The notes: generated from the sequence alone by a model not told the origin. A stretch of 64,000 nt of DNA from Paracentrotus lividus (GCA_940671915.1 CALNVZ010002100.1:18339734-18403733); one strand, 5' to 3'; numbered from the stretch's first letter, positions 1 to 12,027 are shown. Program-made: numbers and translations.

Positions 1-2
1 CA

Positions 3-2977
3 CACCACATACAGATGTATGATGAATACTTCAAATCTGTCCTCAGAGGAAGTCTTGGAAAGACAGTTCAGTACTGGACAATCTACATATACCTGGTAAA
101 TCGCCTACGCAGGGAAGTCCAGAGATGTATCAAGACCAATGATGTGGAAGGATATACCAGTGTGTTCCCAATGTTGCTGGCTGTGTTTTTCGGACTCAAT
201 CGTCCCAACTACGCACGGTGGGGAACGCTTTTTGCCCAGAAGCTGAATGACCGTGGCTCAGAGTTTGATGCCATCCTGAAGAATGGCGCCTTCTCAATTA
301 GACGAACAAAGAACGACTACAGCGGGTCCGCCATTGATCTATCTTTGGAGCAGACAGTTAACAGAGACGCTACCTCGAGAATGAAGGGAATCGTATCATT
401 CCGAAATTCAGAGAATGCGGTCCAAAGATGGGCAATCGGAATGAACCAACGAGCGATGGCTGTTACCGAGCTCAGGACACTCTTCGGTCTAGATATCAGT
501 GAAAACTCATCCGTCCAATGTCGCCCTTCCAGGATCCGAAAAGACCAGAATCAGATGGCAGCATTAAGTGCTAAAATAGACGAAACGTGCAATCCCTTCG
601 CTGATGATGCTCCGTCAATACTTGTGAATCTGGCAACGGGGCAAGCAGCTTCAAAGGACACCACATCATATCTTCTTGAAACACTGCAAAGAGGACAGGA
701 TAGTAGAGATAAATTCAGAGATGAATGGAACAAAGACAGTGATCGGTTTCTCAAACCTGTGAAACGGATAGGTGTGAAGAACTTTGCGGCTCAGAACGTA
801 AAACAGAAGAGAAAGCTACCAGCTTCAGAGAAAGCAAAGACAAACGCTGAGAGTCTTAGAGATATGTTCATCCGAATGATAGTAGTAATTGCACAGAAGA
901 CTTCATTTGACCTTCGGTACGTCCTGTCTTACCCAATTACAATGTACCCACTTTCACTTTCCCACTGTGACGGATCGCTTGTAAAGACGAACAAGTCGAC
1001 TCTTCTAAGACTTCTAGAGGCTCTTCAGACACACCAAATTGCAGAACATGACATTCAAAACTGCCCTGTCAAGGTTTATGATGGGGGACTTCTTTTACAC
1101 TCTATCCTCTCACAAACAAACGCAGGAGCATCATTCACTTCCATTGCACGGAACATGCTGTCACTAGTACTGTCTGGCAAATCCACTGAAGTCCACGTAT
1201 GTTTTGACACATATGTGGAAAACTCCATCAAGGGAAGTGAAAGAAAACTGCGTGGCGCCGATGATCACGTGTACGAAATTACTGGTCCTGACCAGTTGGT
1301 AAGACAGCATGGAAACAAACTTCTTGCAAACGGGGTGTTCAAAAACGAACTAGCAAAGTTTCTTCTAAAAGAATGGGGCAACGATCACTTCGCTAACATC
1401 TACCAGGGGAAGACACTGTATGCCTCATACGGCGGAGATTGCTACGAGTACACTCCTGACGAGCACAGTCATGTTACTGTATCACGTCCTGGACATCTAC
1501 AAGCTGAACACGAAGAAGCGGATACGTTGATCGCCTTTCACGTTGACAGTATTACTGCAGATGGCCATAAATGTATAACGGTGAGGGCTTCGGACACTGA
1601 TGTGTTAATCATCCTTATCGGTTTACTGGGGAAAGAGAGAAGGGAGCTACGCTCAACAAAAACCCTACTCATGGATTGCGGCATGGGGAACAGTCGCCGA
1701 TACATTAATATCTCCAACATCGTAGATGAACTTGAAACTTGCAGAGAAGATCTTCCAAGGGCACTACCCGGGTTCCATGCCTTTACTGGGTCTGACTTCA
1801 ACTCCGCATTCTACAGGTACAATTTCTTTTGGTTAATATTGAGGGTATTGCCAAAACCTGACATCTTAACTTAAAATTTTGGGCTGGGTTTTTGGATGTA
1901 GGGCAACCAGGTTGTGGACACACGTCTTAATAGTAAGAAGATATACTTAATAAAGAGTGTGTACGTCAATGTAAACTTCAAGTTTTCTTCTCATGAAACG
2001 TGTAAAATCTGTCTCACTTGAGCTCAACCATTTGAATAATGTCTGTTTCTGTGCCTACATTATTCTAGTAATTATGAAGAATTTTTCGTCGAGACATGTA
2101 CAATATATGAGAACAATGTTTTTCTTACGCTATCCAACTTTTGTTTTCTTTTGTTTTTGTTTTTGCAGACAAGGAAAAACGAAACCCTTCGACATCCTGA
2201 AAAAAGACGAAACTGGCAGCTATGTAGATCTTTTCATCAGGCTGGGTGAAGCACGAGACGAAAATGTTGATCTGGAAGTAGCCTCGCAGTTTGTTTGTCA
2301 TATGTACGGTCAGTATAAGACTCGAGATGTCAATGAAGCACGGTACAACAAACTGACGCAAATGACCGGCAAGATGAATGAGGTAATTTGAAGCTAATGA
2401 TATAGACAAAAAAATTGCTAGCAAGTTATTTCCTTGAAAGAAAGATTCTATCATCGCTAAATTTTATGAATGAAGGCTTTCTTGCATGAAATACATTGAG
2501 GATCAAAGATTCTAAAATGTGTAAATAACCATAACGTAAGAATAGAAGCTTTTATTTTCAATAACTATTAATCTATATTCCAACTCTATCAATTTTCAGG
2601 AAAACCCGCTAGCCAATATCAAGGCAGACTGCGCATTGTTGCCTCCCTGTCGCCAGACATTGGAAATGAAGATTCGCCGCACCCAGTACGTGGCAACCAT
2701 TTGGACCAGAGCCAATAAAGCCTTCCCTGCAGAAGGAATATCTCCTACAGATTATGGGTGGCGAGCGGAAAGCGATGTCCTAGTTCCTAGGTGGTTTGAT
2801 GGTCCTTCTATACCAGAGAAGTTATTTGCACGCGATGAAGAGGCCGTAGAAGCTGTTGACGGTTCCGATGACCTTGAACAAGGACCGATTGAGGAGCAGG
2901 AAAGTACCACAGACTTGTCCTCGGATGAGGCCTGGACCGAGGACTCTGAATCTGAGACAGAGGACTTGACACTTTAG
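3..2977 (+). CDS. PIN/XPG-like multicopy invertebrate family protein, 3' part of gene (3 exons)
   Basis: Exons 3-1816, 2169-2382 and 2600-2977 join in frame: 1816 ends with two bases of an Arg codon completed at 2169, and 2382 ends in phase 0. From Met at 15 this gives 797 residues, but the frame is open to the window edge, so the true start is probably upstream. I recognise a large family seen in marine invertebrates. Its signatures here are LEQTVNRDA and FRNSENAVQRWA (N-terminal half), HEEADTLIAFH (499-509), ASDTDVLI (525-532), HAFTGSDFNSAFYR, which spans the first splice site, and a C-terminal LPPCR...YVATIW block. The EEAD / SDTD / TGSD acidic series (D503, D527, D529, D594) resembles the I-region of FEN1/XPG nucleases, so a metal-dependent PIN-like fold is inferred. 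The C-terminus is strongly acidic. Function is unknown, and a mobile-element origin is possible because the family is multicopy. Confidence 0.8.
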
Positions 2978-2985
2978 GCAATTCA

Positions 2986-2991
2986 AATAAA
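2986..2991 (+). terminator. AATAAA polyadenylation signal of the PIN-like gene
   Basis: A canonical AATAAA lies 9 bases after the stop codon. The 3' UTR would be very short. It is the first such signal downstream. Confidence 0.5.
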
Positions 2992-4547
2992 ACAGTTGTA
3001 GTGTTTGGACAGTTAAACAATCAAATTACGTATACATTCAATCTTCATTAAAAACAAAACAAAACAAAAAGAAAACCTGTTGCGACCTCTTATTTAAGAA
3101 ATAACATTTTATACAGGAGGAAAATAACACAAAATTGTTCACAGTGATTTTAAAGCAATCTTTGACAGCAAATACCAATGATAAAACTGTGATATTGGAA
3201 ATAACATAGTATTAGGCAATTCAACAAGTTCTACCGTAGAAGTATGCACATTTGTGAAGGAAAATTGAAAAAATAATTTTTCGGTATTGTTTTGGAATCG
3301 AGCTGATAATGTTTAACATACCACCTCATGCCATTTGTCTTAAAATGTAAACAAAGTTACTCCTTTCCTCACATAATGTACAATAAATGCTATGATTTTT
3401 TTTTTTAGCATCCTGTTCTCGTTGCTGATGGACCTACTCATGCACACTTAACATTGATGTTCATTATACAATGAAGAAAGTCTGCAAAAATTATTTGTTT
3501 CAGCAATAATTAGTTTATGGATAGTTTTACAATCGGGGTGCCCACCTGCCGCATTTGACCACAAAAATGTATTTTGTTTGTTCTCAACTTTGAGTATGGG
3601 TTCTAAACAAGTCATACAATTATTTTTTTTCTTGCAGGTTTCTATAACAGTGCATTTTGTAGACTTGAGAAGACAGTACTCAATTTGTTTATTTTTTTTC
3701 ATTTTATTTTTTATTGTTATTATTTTTTGGGGAGTGCCCCTTTGATATACCCTAATTGTAAAACAACCCTTCTGAGACCCTTCAAGTTTCATAGAGTAAC
3801 GCATTACTTTTCTTTTTAATTGATAATATCATGTAAACTATGTCAAAATAGGGAGAACTTAGAACGTGTCTTAAAATATCATTTCATCGTAAACGACTTT
3901 CTTTTATTTATTTATTTATTTTCCACAACAGTATTGTGCTATCAGGAGTGAAAAGAAGATAAATATATATCAGCGTGGTTAATAGTCCCTTATATATTTT
4001 CATTTTTATTCTTCAAAGAAAGAACAGCTTTATTTTATATTGTCCATGTAAAAGACGGTAAATGCGCTTCTGATCTGTAAATGTGCATTAATTACCTCTT
4101 CCAATCCAACCGAAATAGGCACTAACACTAGCCATAATGATCTGATGATACTATGTTTTTCGGAAGGCAGTTAACAGTGTGCTGTATGTGCATGATTTGA
4201 AGATATTTGGAGGTTTTTTATGTCATTTTACTTGCATTTGATGTGTTGTGTTCTGCTTTAGCTTCATAAATAAAGTCGCTAGGCGTTTTCATTTAGACAT
4301 TTCAATAACTCTTTGTCACTTTACTTTACTGGCTAATATTAAAATGTGGATGATAAAAAGAATGGTCATTTTTATACAGATTCACGAATTCGGTTTTATG
4401 ATGTAATTAAGACGTTCTTTACATATGTTTGTTTTAATTGACATCTCTGTAAATATAATATAAATATAGTTCTCATGGGCTTTCCCCTCCAACTGATCTA
4501 GATCAATATTGCCAATTTGGACATTTTACATGTTTTACATTGTAGGT
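2992..4547. other. AT-rich non-coding stretch
   Basis: No exon with both splice sites and protein-like content was found on either strand. The stretch has T- and A-runs and a short TTTA run near 3904. The missing distal RRP9 exons were looked for here on the minus strand and not seen. Confidence 0.5.
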
Positions 4548-5251
4548 GCGTCTGGCGGGCACTTTCCACCACTTAAATCGTCTGTCATTGTTCATTCCTT
4601 TACCTCAGGACTATGGCGAATCTTTTCATATAGGTTTCTCAGGGTTTCCTTTTTTGATGATCTAGCTCATTTTTTGGGGGGCCCTTTGGGGGCGTCTGGC
4701 GGGCACTTTCCACCACTTAGGTCGTCTGGCATTGTTCATTTCTTTACCTCTGGACTATGGCGAATCTTTTTATATATGTTTCTTATGGTTTCCTTTTTTG
4801 CTGATCTAGCTCATTTTTGGGGGGCCCTTTGGGGGCGTCTGGCAGGCACTTTCCACCACTTAGATCGTCTTGCATTGTTCATTCCTTTACCTCTGGACTA
4901 TGGCGAATCTTTTCATATAGGTTTCTTCGGGTTTCCTTTCATGCTGATCTAGCTCATAATTCTGAATTTTGGTACTTTAGGGGCGTCTGGCGGGCACTTT
5001 CCACCACTTAGATCGTCTGGCATTGTTCATTCCTTTATCTCTGGACTATGTCGAATCTTTTCATATAGGTTTCTTAGGGTTTCCTTTTCTGCTGATCTAG
5101 CTCATTTTTGGGGGGCCCTTTGGGGGCGTCTGGCGGGCACTTTCCACCACTTAGATCGTCTTGCATTGTTCATTCCTTTACCTCTGGACTATGGCGAATC
5201 TTTTCATATAGGTTTCTTAGGGTTTCCTTTTCTGCTGATCTAGCTCATTTT
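4548..5251. repeat. Tandem repeat, 5 units of 143-148 bp
   Basis: Units begin with GCGTCTGGCGGGCACTTTCC-like sequence at 4548, 4692, 4835, 4983 and 5126. Spacings are 144, 143, 148 and 143 bases. Each unit ends with CTGATCTAGCTCAT followed by a G-run and CCCTTTGGGG. Because a unit is nearly divisible by three, open frames run through two units on the + strand; these are an artefact of the repeat. Confidence 0.95.
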
Positions 5252-5414
5252 TTTGACCACTTTGGGGCCTCCCCCTGGCCATACCCACCACATAGAACAT
5301 GCCAGACGACCGATTCCTCATATGCGACGATGCAATCTTTACATCTATAAACAAGAAAATTGGTTTCCTTTCCTGCTAGGGTGACCTCCCTGGGCACCCG
5401 CTCTAATAGTCTGT

Positions 5415-6134
5415 GAGTGTGATGTGTATTCGCACGCTGCAGAAATATGCCAATAGGGCAGCTATCGTCCCAGGTGCATATCGTGTGTGTATATACTAAA
5501 TACACATACGACCTTATATCTGCCCCATCAGCTCATAACTCTGCGTGCGAAGCATGGATACACAGCATCTGTCTATACATAAACTCATAGTCGATAAACC
5601 AGTCGTTATGTTTATGCTGGAGGGCTATTTGAGGTACAACAATAGTGCACTAAACTTACAGGGACACACAAAACGACTGTTAATGCGTTTAAGACAATGC
5701 AACGCACAACAGTTGACAGCAAGACAGACGAGGATGTTTGGTAAAAATTACGCAAGACTTGAACATTTTGGCGCAAAATTGTTCACTGATGATGTGTAAC
5801 AGGTATTTCTTAAGACTTTCGTATACTAAATCTACATTAATTCTTCGTCAATTTTTGTTAGTTTTCTCTTGCACAAAGGAGTCCAATATTACGTTTGGTG
5901 TACATACATGCATTGCCAGTTGCCGTTTGTTTTGGGGTCTTACTTTTAATACGTCATTCCGCTAATGAACCAATCAGCTCACAGGGTTTCAGGAATGTTA
6001 CCAAAACCTATAGTTTTCCACATTTTTCGTCAATTTGAGACTTTCTTATGAAAAACAATTTTCACTTTCGTTTTTAGAAGGTAATTATCCACTGAATAAG
6101 CCCAATTTGTTTTTCTAATTTAGTAAACCTTTAA
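5415..6134 (-). mobile_element. Fragment of a TTAA-flanked DNA transposon (same family as 39232-40675)
   Basis: Bases 5415-6130 align, with gaps, to the reverse complement of the left part of 39232-40675. This includes the terminus AGTAAACCT followed by TTAA at 6131-6134. The opposite terminus is not seen, so this copy is truncated or its far end was lost next to the tandem repeat. Relative to the other copy it has extra sequence around 5520-5720. No transposase is visible. Confidence 0.75.
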
Positions 6135-6158
6135 CGGTGTGAACATGAGTGTACTTAC

Positions 6159-6282
6159 TAAGAAAGTATTATACAAAGAACTAGAATGTGGAATGTGAAA
6201 TGTGGGCATTATGTGCCTATCCTCTATTCCATTGCTGCCACCATGAATTATTGCATTCTTTTCCCCTAGCCCCAACAGTGTA
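6159..6282 (-). pseudogene. Decayed tandem duplicate of RRP9 exon 6300-6424
   Basis: On the minus strand this stretch copies the neighbouring RRP9 exon and its donor (TTCTTA then GTAAGT). The translation still shows GIEDRHI in place of GTEDKHIG and ends NTFLV in place of DTFLV, but most codons differ non-synonymously and the WD40 GH is lost. It keeps the frame but reads as a relic. The TTAA end of the transposon fragment lies 25 bases further on. Confidence 0.75.
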
Positions 6283-6299
6283 AATATGAGGGTACCTAC

Positions 6300-9200
6300 T
6301 AAGAAAGTATCATCTGAAGAAATAGCAAGAGCTAGAATATGAGCTGTATGCCCTATGTGCTTGTCCTCTGTTCCTTTCCTACCTCCTGGAATCTTGCACT
6401 CTTTCTTCCCTGTCGCAGCATTCCCTGACGGAAGAAAAACAAGAACAGAGATATATTTATGGAAATTTATAGATTTTTTCATAACATTTTGTGTCAGAAT
6501 TACAATGATTACAAGATTATGTAATCTACCAGCACTTTTAGCCATGATGATTGTTTAAATTTATTTTAGCATGTAGCACGCATTTCTTTCTTTTTTTGTT
6601 GTTGAATATTTGAAAAGATCAGCATTAGGCCTACCTAAATTAACATACTCTGACAGAAAAAAGCAAGTGACAGAAATGTCATTTCCTATGAAACAGCAAA
6701 ATACATCTGTCATTCAGTGATGCAAATATATATATATAATATTTTAATGCAAATACCTAACATATCTCCCACGAGGATACCCAATATGAGAATCCATAAT
6801 TTTGTATTATTATTATGATCATCATTAAGTGTTATCAATCAAATTTGTCAAGAAGAATAGGTTACTACATACAATATGAAAACATCAATAACACAAATTT
6901 TGTTGATATGTCACTTGCATCTTTTTATCAGAGTAGACAGTATTGTTGACATCCTTCTAACTATCACATTCTTAGTAAAAATCTTTGCAAACGCACTTAC
7001 ATTTGATGATTGAGCAGTCTTTGCTACCACTGAAAATATACTTGTTGTCTGATGATATCACAAGACATGTGATGGCCAACTGATGACCTCGTAATACACA
7101 GAGGTCATCACTAGAGGGGGCTGTGTACTCTGATGCAACAAGTTTTTGAAGTTTCCCGCTCTGTTCCAACTACAATATGGAATAAAAATTTAAAAAACAC
7201 ATTTAAATGAATGTGAACGCTAATCAAGATTACATGAAACAAACAAGAAACTAAAGATACATCTGATTGCTATGCATAATATATAATAGCTACCCATAAT
7301 ATATCACACAGGAACTGACTAAGCTTTGGAATGTTAATTTGTTGATTACTTACATGTACGTATCAGTAACTTGAGGCTCAATTGGTCATCTCCTCTCATT
7401 ACTTTCTCCTATTGATTAATTTAATTTTTTTTTTAAACAAAAACTTATGTAAATCACACTCCTAATATAAAGTTCACTTAAATATTACAAAATAAATAAT
7501 AAAAACCACAAGAAAATTGATGCGTGCATAAATACAAGAGTAGATAAACATAATGTACGGTATTCTTCAATGGTTACTAAAGTTAGTAGCCTACTAAATA
7601 CGTCAACCTATTGTTTGATACAATAGCAAAGCCTACTAAATACATATTTAGTAGGCCTGCTAACTTAAGTCACCCTTCGAGCAAAGCAGCCACTATCAAG
7701 GAAAGTACAAAACACAAAATTCACCCCCACCACCATTAAAATAAAGAACTCACCAGTTCTGATTTTAGCCTGTGTGCAATGGCATCCCTGTCAGGGGTGA
7801 GCGAATCTTCAACCTCATTCTCTGAAAAAAAATATAAACAGTCATCAACTTGCAGTACTCTGTTATCATTTTATCAAAACTTCATCATCTGCTACACTCA
7901 ACTCTGCATAAGTCAACCTTTTATAAGTCAAATGATTACCTCGGTCAAAGCACTTTTTCAGCCCAGATTATGCAAGACATGTGTTATTTACCTCTCATAA
8001 GTTCTCAAGATTTCTATGGTCCCAGGAGATTTGACTTCTAAAGGCAGAGTTACATGTATTATATTTTTTTCAATATCTTCAACCAGAATAAGAAGAAACT
8101 TTATTATGAGAATATTTGTTCTGTTTCATGAAGACTCACTTAATGTGATTCATTATACAGTATTAAAATAAGACACAAGTCCTCAGAAAAGAGTCAAGGG
8201 TATCAACAAAATAATATATTTTAAAATACTTTCCCCTAAGTATCATTTTTACTCATTTTTTTTTTTAAAGAGCACACATGAACCATTGAAAATTAAGAAA
8301 ACCAACGTTTTCCCCCCAAATTTGACATGTTTGATTATTTTGCCAAATTCCTGGAACCTTTGCAGAGTTGTTTGGCGACTTATGTCTCATTTTGATATAA
8401 TGAATCACAAATGACACTACATTGATTGGTCACATACCCTCTGCTTCTAGCTGAGCCAGGTACTGCTTGGTAAGGCGAAGACGTTTCTCCTGGGCCGTCT
8501 CTTGCTCCTCTTCATCCTCTGAAGGGGCATCACTTGAACCACGCCCTTCATCGTCATTTGGGCTGCAAGATATGAAACGAGGTGATATAAATTTATGAAT
8601 ATTTTAGTAGTCAAGGCTCAGCACTCGCAAGCAATTACATTAGCCAACCAAACGCTCAAATTGGAGAAATGACCAATTTAACTAGTTGCTCCTCCGATGG
8701 GGCATCACTAAAACCATGCCCTTCATCATCATTTGGGCTTCAGGATACTAAAAATTCATGAAGGTTTTTATTCATACAGTAGTTAAGGCTCGGCACTAGC
8801 ATATGCCCAGGTTCCCGGGGCAACTAGATTAGCCACCAAAATTCTCGAATAAGAGAAGTGATCTAAACTAACTGCTTCCCTGATCCTCTGTTGGGGCATC
8901 ACTAGAACCACGCCCTTCTTCATCATTTTGGTTTTTTAAAGGAAATTAAAGTTGTGGTCATGAGATTGAATATAGTGGAAGAAACAGTCTCAATAAGATT
9001 TAGAAAGGTTTATATCTATTTATCGAAATCACTGAATAATTACTGAGTGCTGTGAGATTTTGGAATTAAGAAAATGATTTTAAAGAAAAATCAGCCCAAT
9101 TCTGCTGTGAGTCAAGTGCACTACACACAGAAATGCATGTATAGGACAACACAAAATGTTTGTCCCAAAAATTTAAATATTTTTTTTTAGTGTCATATGA

Positions 9201-10056
9201 TAACTGTAGGCATTTGAAGAACAATCCTTGCCAGTGGACCATTTTGTCTGATATTTTCCCTGAAACAATGATAATAATTTGAAAGCTCACAATTATTTTG
9301 TTCACATTTCCAACAGTAGATTACCTTTAAAATTGAAAGGAGGTAAAGTTTTAACTTCAATTTCACTGTTGATTCCTATGTTTTGCCTGTGGTCCCCATG
9401 TTTCGCTAGGTGTCTACCAGTGTTGGCAGGTGAGTAAATATCCAGATGTGTCATGTGGATTAAACCAACCATGATATAATACAGGTAATTAGTTTTTAAA
9501 ACCCATTAATATTTTAATTATCAATTATTTACTTACAGATTGACATCTAAACTACTAAAGAGAATCTTAAGGAATTGAGCAACTTTGTCGAGGCTTGCAA
9601 AAATCTGAGCTGTGGGGCCCTATAATGAATGTATGTAGTAATGTGTCAAGGTGAAAACCTAAAAAATTCATTTTTTTTTTAAAGCATCATTACAATTCAC
9701 AATAAGAAAAAAAAAAAAAAAAGTGCATGTGACTGGAAATACCAGATATCCATTTCGGAATTGTGTTTTTCAGTCACCAATGTCTCAGGAATTGAACAAC
9801 CGATTAGCTTAAAAATCTCAGACGATTCCTGACTGACCTAAAGGTTTGCAAATAGAATTAGCAGGATGATTGTTCGTTTGTTTGTTTATTTTTTTCTTAA
9901 CAAAGTGGAATAATCCCTTTAATTTGGCAGGAAATAAAAAACTTTTTACTTGAAGACCTACCCATCAATATCAGAATCACTGAGTATCTCTTCATCATTT
10001 AGCCTGCTCAGCTTCTTCTTCTTTTTAGCTGGTTGTTTGCCCTCCTTGGTGAAAAC
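6300..10056 (-). CDS. RRP9: RRP9 / U3-55K, U3 snoRNP WD40 protein, N-terminal part (5 exons)
   Basis: RRP9 binds the U3 box C/D snoRNP and acts in pre-18S rRNA processing in the nucleolus. Exons in gene order: 10056-9962, 8562-8438, 7821-7754, 7169-7001 and 6424-6300. All junction phases agree, giving 194 residues. Landmarks: a lysine-rich nuclear signal (PAKKKKKLS) and an acidic DEEILSDSD; ETAQEKRLRLTKQYL, the family hallmark before the WD domain; KLQKLVASE...VLRGHQLAIT (blade 1), ending SKDCSIIKW with the Trp codon split by an intron; and the start of blade 2, GHTAHILALAISSD. The human protein follows the same order. The first coding exon with the start Met is not settled. Blades 3-7 are not found before the window's left part: they lie beyond it, with the PIN-like gene then nested in an intron, or the locus is broken or misassembled. 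Confidence 0.88.
8690..8935 (-). repeat. Two decayed tandem copies of part of RRP9 exon 8438-8562
   Basis: The exon stretch GGGGCATCACTTGAACC (at 8524 on the + strand) recurs with small changes at 8699 and 8893, each time followed by an ACGCCCTTC-like and ATCATTTGG-like sequence. Spacings are 175 and 194 bases. Intronic sequence after the exon is included in the duplicated unit. The copies lie upstream of the real exon in gene direction. Confidence 0.8.
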
Positions 10057-10483
10057 CTGGAAAAAGTTTTTTTTTAGAACAAAGAAAAAATTAAAAGTGA
10101 GAGGACAGTAACTGCAGTAATTATGGAAACAATGGTTACCTTATTTAATTCTAGAATGTAAGATTACAAACAACACAACTAAAGTACTAATCATTGCTAA
10201 TTACTAAATTAGTGTTCTTTGATTATGAATCCATGAATTGGCCTAAATTTTCCAAGCACACAATATAAATCTAGTCAGCAAGTACGCATCCTAGTATTAA
10301 TAACAAATCAACTAGATCTAACTAAAAGAAAAACATTTTTTAATTTACATGCAACAACAAAATTCATTGCCTTTTGGTTCACACAAATACAAAACAAAAT
10401 AGACGCTAGATCTAGTCACTTTTTCACACATTCTGGATCTGGATGCTTTGATGTACAAAAGCCTGGTGCACGTAGAAAAGTCT

Positions 10484-10568
10484 ACAAGTTCGTTTTTGCA
10501 GAGCTAGAAAACAATGCATTTTGATTGTAGGGCGCTCTGATTAGCTATCGCGCAGAGCTCCGCCTCCT
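10484..10568. repeat. 85-bp dispersed repeat, copy 1
   Basis: It matches 60649-60733 without gaps; by eye 73 of 85 bases agree. The core is GACAATGCATTTTGATTGT-like, then GGGCGCTCTGATTAGCT and AGCTCCGCCTCCT. It lies about 430 bases upstream of the first recognised RRP9 exon, so it could be in the RRP9 promoter or first intron. Confidence 0.75.
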
Positions 10569-11260
10569 GGTTTCGATGACTGAAGTGCGTTGACCGTAAC
10601 TGAACAACGCGATTCAGCTGTTCCCGATAAAGAACGCTTTGTCGTGCGCGCTGTCAATCATAACCAAAGTGGACACTTTCGCAAGAAAAACTGCAAGACT
10701 CGACTTCACCAAAGGTCAAGCATAGACCCACTCTTTCAATATTTTTTAGAATAAAGAAGAGAAATATAAAAAGGAACTTAAAGAATCCACTGTCGGACTA
10801 CGCCCAACATTTGAAACGTAAAAGAAATGAGGACTTACCAAACAAATAAATGACGAATCTAAATTTTATCATGACTATTGTTCATTGGAAGGACAATGGT
10901 AGTGTATTTCATATGCTAAACCACGCGTGGAGTGGAGCCGTTATGAACTTACCGAGACTAGCATACAGAACTACGTACGAAACATCACACAGTCGTACTC
11001 AAAAGATTGAGCAAATGAACGATATGAATAAAACATAGAAAATTCACTTACCGAATTGTTTCAATACTTCTCCTTATTTCCTTTCTTGAGCACTGCTCCC
11101 TTATGTCCTCAAAGTAGTATAAATTTTAGTATTCAACCGCTATATCGTACATCTTTGCCACCGATCCACTGACCAGAGAAGCAAGTAATTCAATGGCGGG
11201 ATAAATTGTGCCGCCCTCTTTTGTCGAAGGTTTGCATTTCGACATGTCTCCGTCACGAGA
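10569..11260 (-). promoter_or_regulatory. Candidate RRP9 5' region with several donor-like sites
   Basis: Three good minus-strand donor sites (GTAAGT) occur with the intron starting at 10838, about 10955 and about 11046. The middle one follows a short ATG CTA GTC TCG that would join exon 9962-10056 in phase. None is supported by protein similarity, so the first exon remains open. The region is less AT-rich than its surroundings and contains several CpGs. Confidence 0.25.
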
Positions 11261-11499
11261 GTCGAAAGTGACATGGCAACAGTTAGTTGTTACCTTTTTG
11301 TTTAATTCGTTGTTAGGATGATTAGCTTTTGATTCACTCGCGAATAGAATGAAAAAAATAAATAACTAAATAAAAAATAGTAGGGCCTAGTAATAATAAA
11401 ATAATAATATAATATTAACAAAGTTTTGTTTATTGTTTTTAAAGCTCTAATATGAGGTGAGAGGGCCTGGTGATTTCTAATTTTTTAAAGTGAAGGGGC

Positions 11500-11730
11500 T
11501 GGGTCACAAGTGGGGGGGGGGGGCTGAACAAGCTAAAATCGTGAAGGTATAGTAACTTTTGTGTTTTGTACATGTTTGCTGAGAAAAGTTGGCTGAACCC
11601 CCTCCCCGCCCCCTCATTATAAATACTAAAAGTTATAATGATCTTTTTTTTTTTTTGCTTTTAGTTTTTTCATTTTCATGTTTGTTTGTTTATTTGTTTT
11701 GTTTTTGTTTTTTTGTTTGTTTTTTTAATT

Positions 11731-11773
<43 letters not shown>

Positions 11774-11850
11774 TTTTTTTTTGGGGGGGGGGGAGGGAAT
11801 AAGTCCAAATTCTTCCAAGATTTACTAGGGCAATTGTAGGCCTAATTTTC
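11500..11850. repeat. Low-complexity block with G-runs and a TTTA array
   Basis: A G-run at about 11511-11523 is followed by a GGGCTGAACAAGCTAAAA motif, T-rich sequence, a perfect TTTA microsatellite at about 11727-11776 and another G-run. The G-run/GCTGAACA part resembles 63790-63900, so part of this block is a dispersed repeat. Confidence 0.7.
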
Positions 11851-12027
11851 TGCCCCCATTTTCCCCCTCCCCAATGAATGCTTGATGTATGTACTTTGTT
11901 AAAAAGAAAATAAATAAATAAAACAGAACAAAGACAGTTAGATGTATTTCAATTCAAGTTTAATTTATTACAAACACATGAAGAAATACAGATTATAGGA
12001 ATTTAAAAGTAAAGACAAAGTAACAAG

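Noticed and set aside
3448..3804. Minus-strand 118-codon frame
   Set aside because: Low-complexity Lys/Asn/Ile composition from AT-rich DNA, with no similarity to the missing RRP9 WD40 blades.
4548..5251. CRISPR-like array
   Set aside because: Units are contiguous 143-148 bp tandem copies without unique spacers, in a eukaryotic genome.
4509..5350. Open frames of 147, 64 and 80 codons on the + strand
   Set aside because: They run through tandem-repeat units whose period is almost a multiple of three. The same peptide recurs, and there is no splice or start context.
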